From Lepraria neglecta (lineage: Eukaryota > Ascomycota > Lecanoromycetes > Lecanorales > Stereocaulaceae): a stretch of 64,000 bases of DNA. The notes below the pieces were generated by a model that made no database searches, had not been told where the DNA came from, and saw nothing but the letters and a program-made list of their open reading frames with translations. The DNA is taken from NCBI GenBank assembly GCA_033220425.1, contig CM065653.1, positions 4,402,001-4,466,000 of the forward strand, in the 5' to 3' direction. The translations under genes were made by a program, and so were the position numbers. Shown in pieces: positions 62,460-64,000 of this stretch (within the stretch, counting starts at the first letter, position 1; every line of letters starts with the position of its first letter).

Positions 62460-63387
62460 CTGATATAGTCGGCACCTGGTTGAGCGACCTGAGATTAAGC
62501 GGCGCCCCTCAGTATAGCCCTACTCCAGGCCTAGCTGGACCGCCGGCTATCTGGCCGCAGGTAGCTTCATACACCAGCGAGGCTCAGAGGCAGAGGTAAG
62601 ATAGATATTGCTTGCTTATATCCTTACTTGCTTGCTAGCTTGCCTGTATACTTGCTTACTTACCTGCTTGCCTGCTTGCTTGCCTACTTGCTTACCTGCT
62701 TGCTTACTTACCTATACACTTACCTACTTACTTGCTTACCTGCTTACTTACTTACTTACTTACCTACTTACTTACCTCCTTACTTACTTTCTTCCTTCCC
62801 CCTCCCTATTTTCTAAGGGCTAATCGTTTATTGACTCTATCTAGCTACCTGAATTCGGTCGTTGATATATCGGAACGGGCGAGCTATAAGGCTTGTAGCA
62901 CATTGAATCCTACGGCGCGCGCTATAACCGCCCACAGCGCGGCGCTGGTATGCAGCAACCTGAATAGCGCCAGCCAAGACAACGCCGGCCTCGCGCAGTG
63001 GCACGCAGTAGGGATAGCCCAGGCTGGGCAGCAGTATTATGTCTACAGCAGCACGTTCGATCCGGCGGATTACCTAGCCTCGTCTCCCCCCCGCGGCTCT
63101 CCAGCCAGCCTGGCTGTATTAATACCGAGTATATTATCCGGTTAATACGGACCCCCCAATCGACCACCTATCCGGCTATCAGAGGGGTACAAAGCTATCC
63201 GGTCCGGGGCCGTAGACTGACTGTGGCCGAGATATGGACTACGGGGAGCGGGAATACGAGGCAGCAATGTATAGGAGAGGGTGCCCGGTTTATTTACGAG
63301 GTAGCTAGTGGGCGTGCCGGTATCTCGGCTACAGGGTCGATAATACCTAATCTAGCAGGATATAATTGGGTACGGGCGACTTGGTAA
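62460..63387 (+). CDS. Possible small spliced gene, unknown
   Basis: Three open stretches of ordinary codon composition fall between GT and AG signals: about 62440-62594 (reads DIVGTWLSDLRLSGAPQY), then after a microsatellite-filled gap closing at CTATCTAG about 62844-63113 (reads SAALVCSNLNSASQDNAGLA and QQYYVYSSTFDPADYLASS), and about 63183-63387 (reads RRLTVAEIWTTGSGN, ending at TAA). GC content is far higher than on either side and resembles the TLH region. There is no clear start codon and the exon limits are guesses. I do not recognise the product. It may be a remnant of a subtelomeric gene, or chance open frames in GC-rich DNA. Confidence 0.28.
62608..62800. repeat. CTTA/CTTG tetranucleotide microsatellite
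   Basis: About 45 imperfect copies of CTTG, CTTA and CCTA units in one register. It reads as Leu/Thr/Tyr-rich frames on the plus strand, which are not genes. Confidence 0.9.
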
Positions 63388-63509
63388 CGATTAGTATAGA
63401 AATAGTAGATAATTAAAGAATAAAAGAATTATAACTTATTACTAGAATAATAGATAAGAAAAGGAGGAAATAGTTAAATTTTTTATAAAGAATAATAGAC
63501 GATTAGAAT

Positions 63510-63600
63510 TAGATATTAGATATTAGATATTAGATATTAGATATTAGAAATAGGAATAGATAGTCGATAGTAGATATTAGAAATTAGAAATTAGAAATAT

Positions 63601-63631
<31 letters not shown>

Positions 63632-63690
63632 TTAGAAATTAGAAATTAGATAGTAGATAGTAGATAGTAGATAATAGATTAGAGTTAGAG
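63510..63690. repeat. Heptamer tandem repeat
   Basis: Units TAGATAT, TAGATAG and TAGAAAT in a mostly constant 7-base register, with one interruption near 63550-63575. Confidence 0.85.
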
Positions 63691-63915
63691 TTAAAAGATA
63701 GGGTTTAAATTTAATAAAAGAATAATATTAGAAGGTAAATTATTAAGAATTATAAGAAAAAGAAAAATAAGAAGAAGATATAAATAATAAAGAAGATACT
63801 AAGAAGGAATATATTTAAAATTAAACTAAAGAATTAAGAGATTAGAATTATAATAAAATTTTAATAAGAATTAAGAAAGATTTAAGCTAAATTTAATTAT
63901 AATTAGAGTTAAAAG

Positions 63916-63946
63916 CTTAGGATTAGGGCTTAGGATTAGGGTTTAG
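63916..63946 (+). repeat. TTAGGG-like telomeric motifs
   Basis: Reads CTTAGGATTAGGGCTTAGG then ATTAGGGTTTAG: four to five TTAGGR cores, separated by one or two extra bases. The G-rich strand runs toward the right end, as expected if the chromosome end lies to the right. A further TTAGGATTAG is at 63960. Confidence 0.65.
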
Positions 63947-64000
63947 AAAGATAAAAGAGTTAGGATTAGAATTTTAGAGTTAAAAATTAATAAAGAGGAG

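Larger units (their letters stand above)
63390..64000. other. Cytosine-depleted terminal sequence
   Basis: Over roughly 600 bases the plus strand has only a handful of cytosines and is rich in A, G and T runs such as TTAGAATTAG and GAGTTAGAG. No gene. G-rich strand pointing rightward and TTAGG-like motifs suggest decayed telomere-derived DNA. Confidence 0.6.

Noticed and set aside
62608-62823. Leu/Tyr/Thr-rich open frames at the microsatellite
   Set aside because: They are simple translation of a tetranucleotide repeat and are open in more than one frame.

Overview
This window is a subtelomere of a filamentous ascomycete (Pezizomycotina-type). The evidence is a host gene with short introns of 52 to 78 bases carrying GT..AG ends and CTAAC-type branch sites, fungal chromodomain Gypsy retrotransposons, Helitrons, a telomere-linked RecQ helicase (TLH) gene and TTAGGG-like motifs at the right end. 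Most of the interior is very TA-rich, with repeat copies differing mainly by C/T and G/A transitions, which is the mark of RIP (repeat-induced point mutation). The genus cannot be fixed from sequence alone.

Layout, left to right. (1) 1-2964: a seven-exon host gene, 5' end outside the window, whose product contains a 76-residue ubiquitin-like unit with an internal LRLRGG end. (2) 3070-12476: half of a foldback MITE, then a decayed minus-strand Gypsy element (family C). Family C holds a nested plus-strand chromodomain Gypsy with 5-bp target duplications (3749-10074) and a solo LTR of family B (10730-11163). (3) 12556-56556: a Russian-doll block. A plus-strand Gypsy (B1) is interrupted by Gypsy A1, by two Helitrons (the larger one itself carrying an inverted Helitron), by a small solo LTR (E), by a minus-strand Gypsy A3 and then by minus-strand Gypsy B2. 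A3 holds Gypsy A2 inside its 3' LTR and a hAT-like MITE in its body. B2 holds a solo LTR (D) and Gypsy B3. Matching target duplications or split host sequence support the order of most insertions. (4) 56557-58358: GC-rich 41-bp tandem repeats, an LTR-B fragment and a fourth Helitron. (5) 58480-61632: a TLH helicase pseudogene, largely spared by RIP but crossed by several in-frame stops. (6) 61681-62250: a 172-bp tandem repeat, then a CT-rich stretch, a tetranucleotide microsatellite and a possible small spliced gene. (7) 63390-64000: DNA almost free of cytosine, with a heptamer repeat and TTAGGG-like motifs, suggesting the chromosome end lies to the right.

Only the first gene looks functional. 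The mobile elements are fossils: recognisable gag, protease, reverse transcriptase, RNase H, integrase and chromodomain regions, and Helitron Rep and PIF1-type helicase, all heavily mutated. The most unusual signals are: Helitrons that end in CTTG instead of CTRR, share roughly 240-bp subterminal repeats and insert between A and T; an antisense reading region conserved at the 3' end of two Gypsy families; the ubiquitin-like host protein; and the cytosine-depleted terminal sequence. No rRNA, tRNA or CRISPR was seen.
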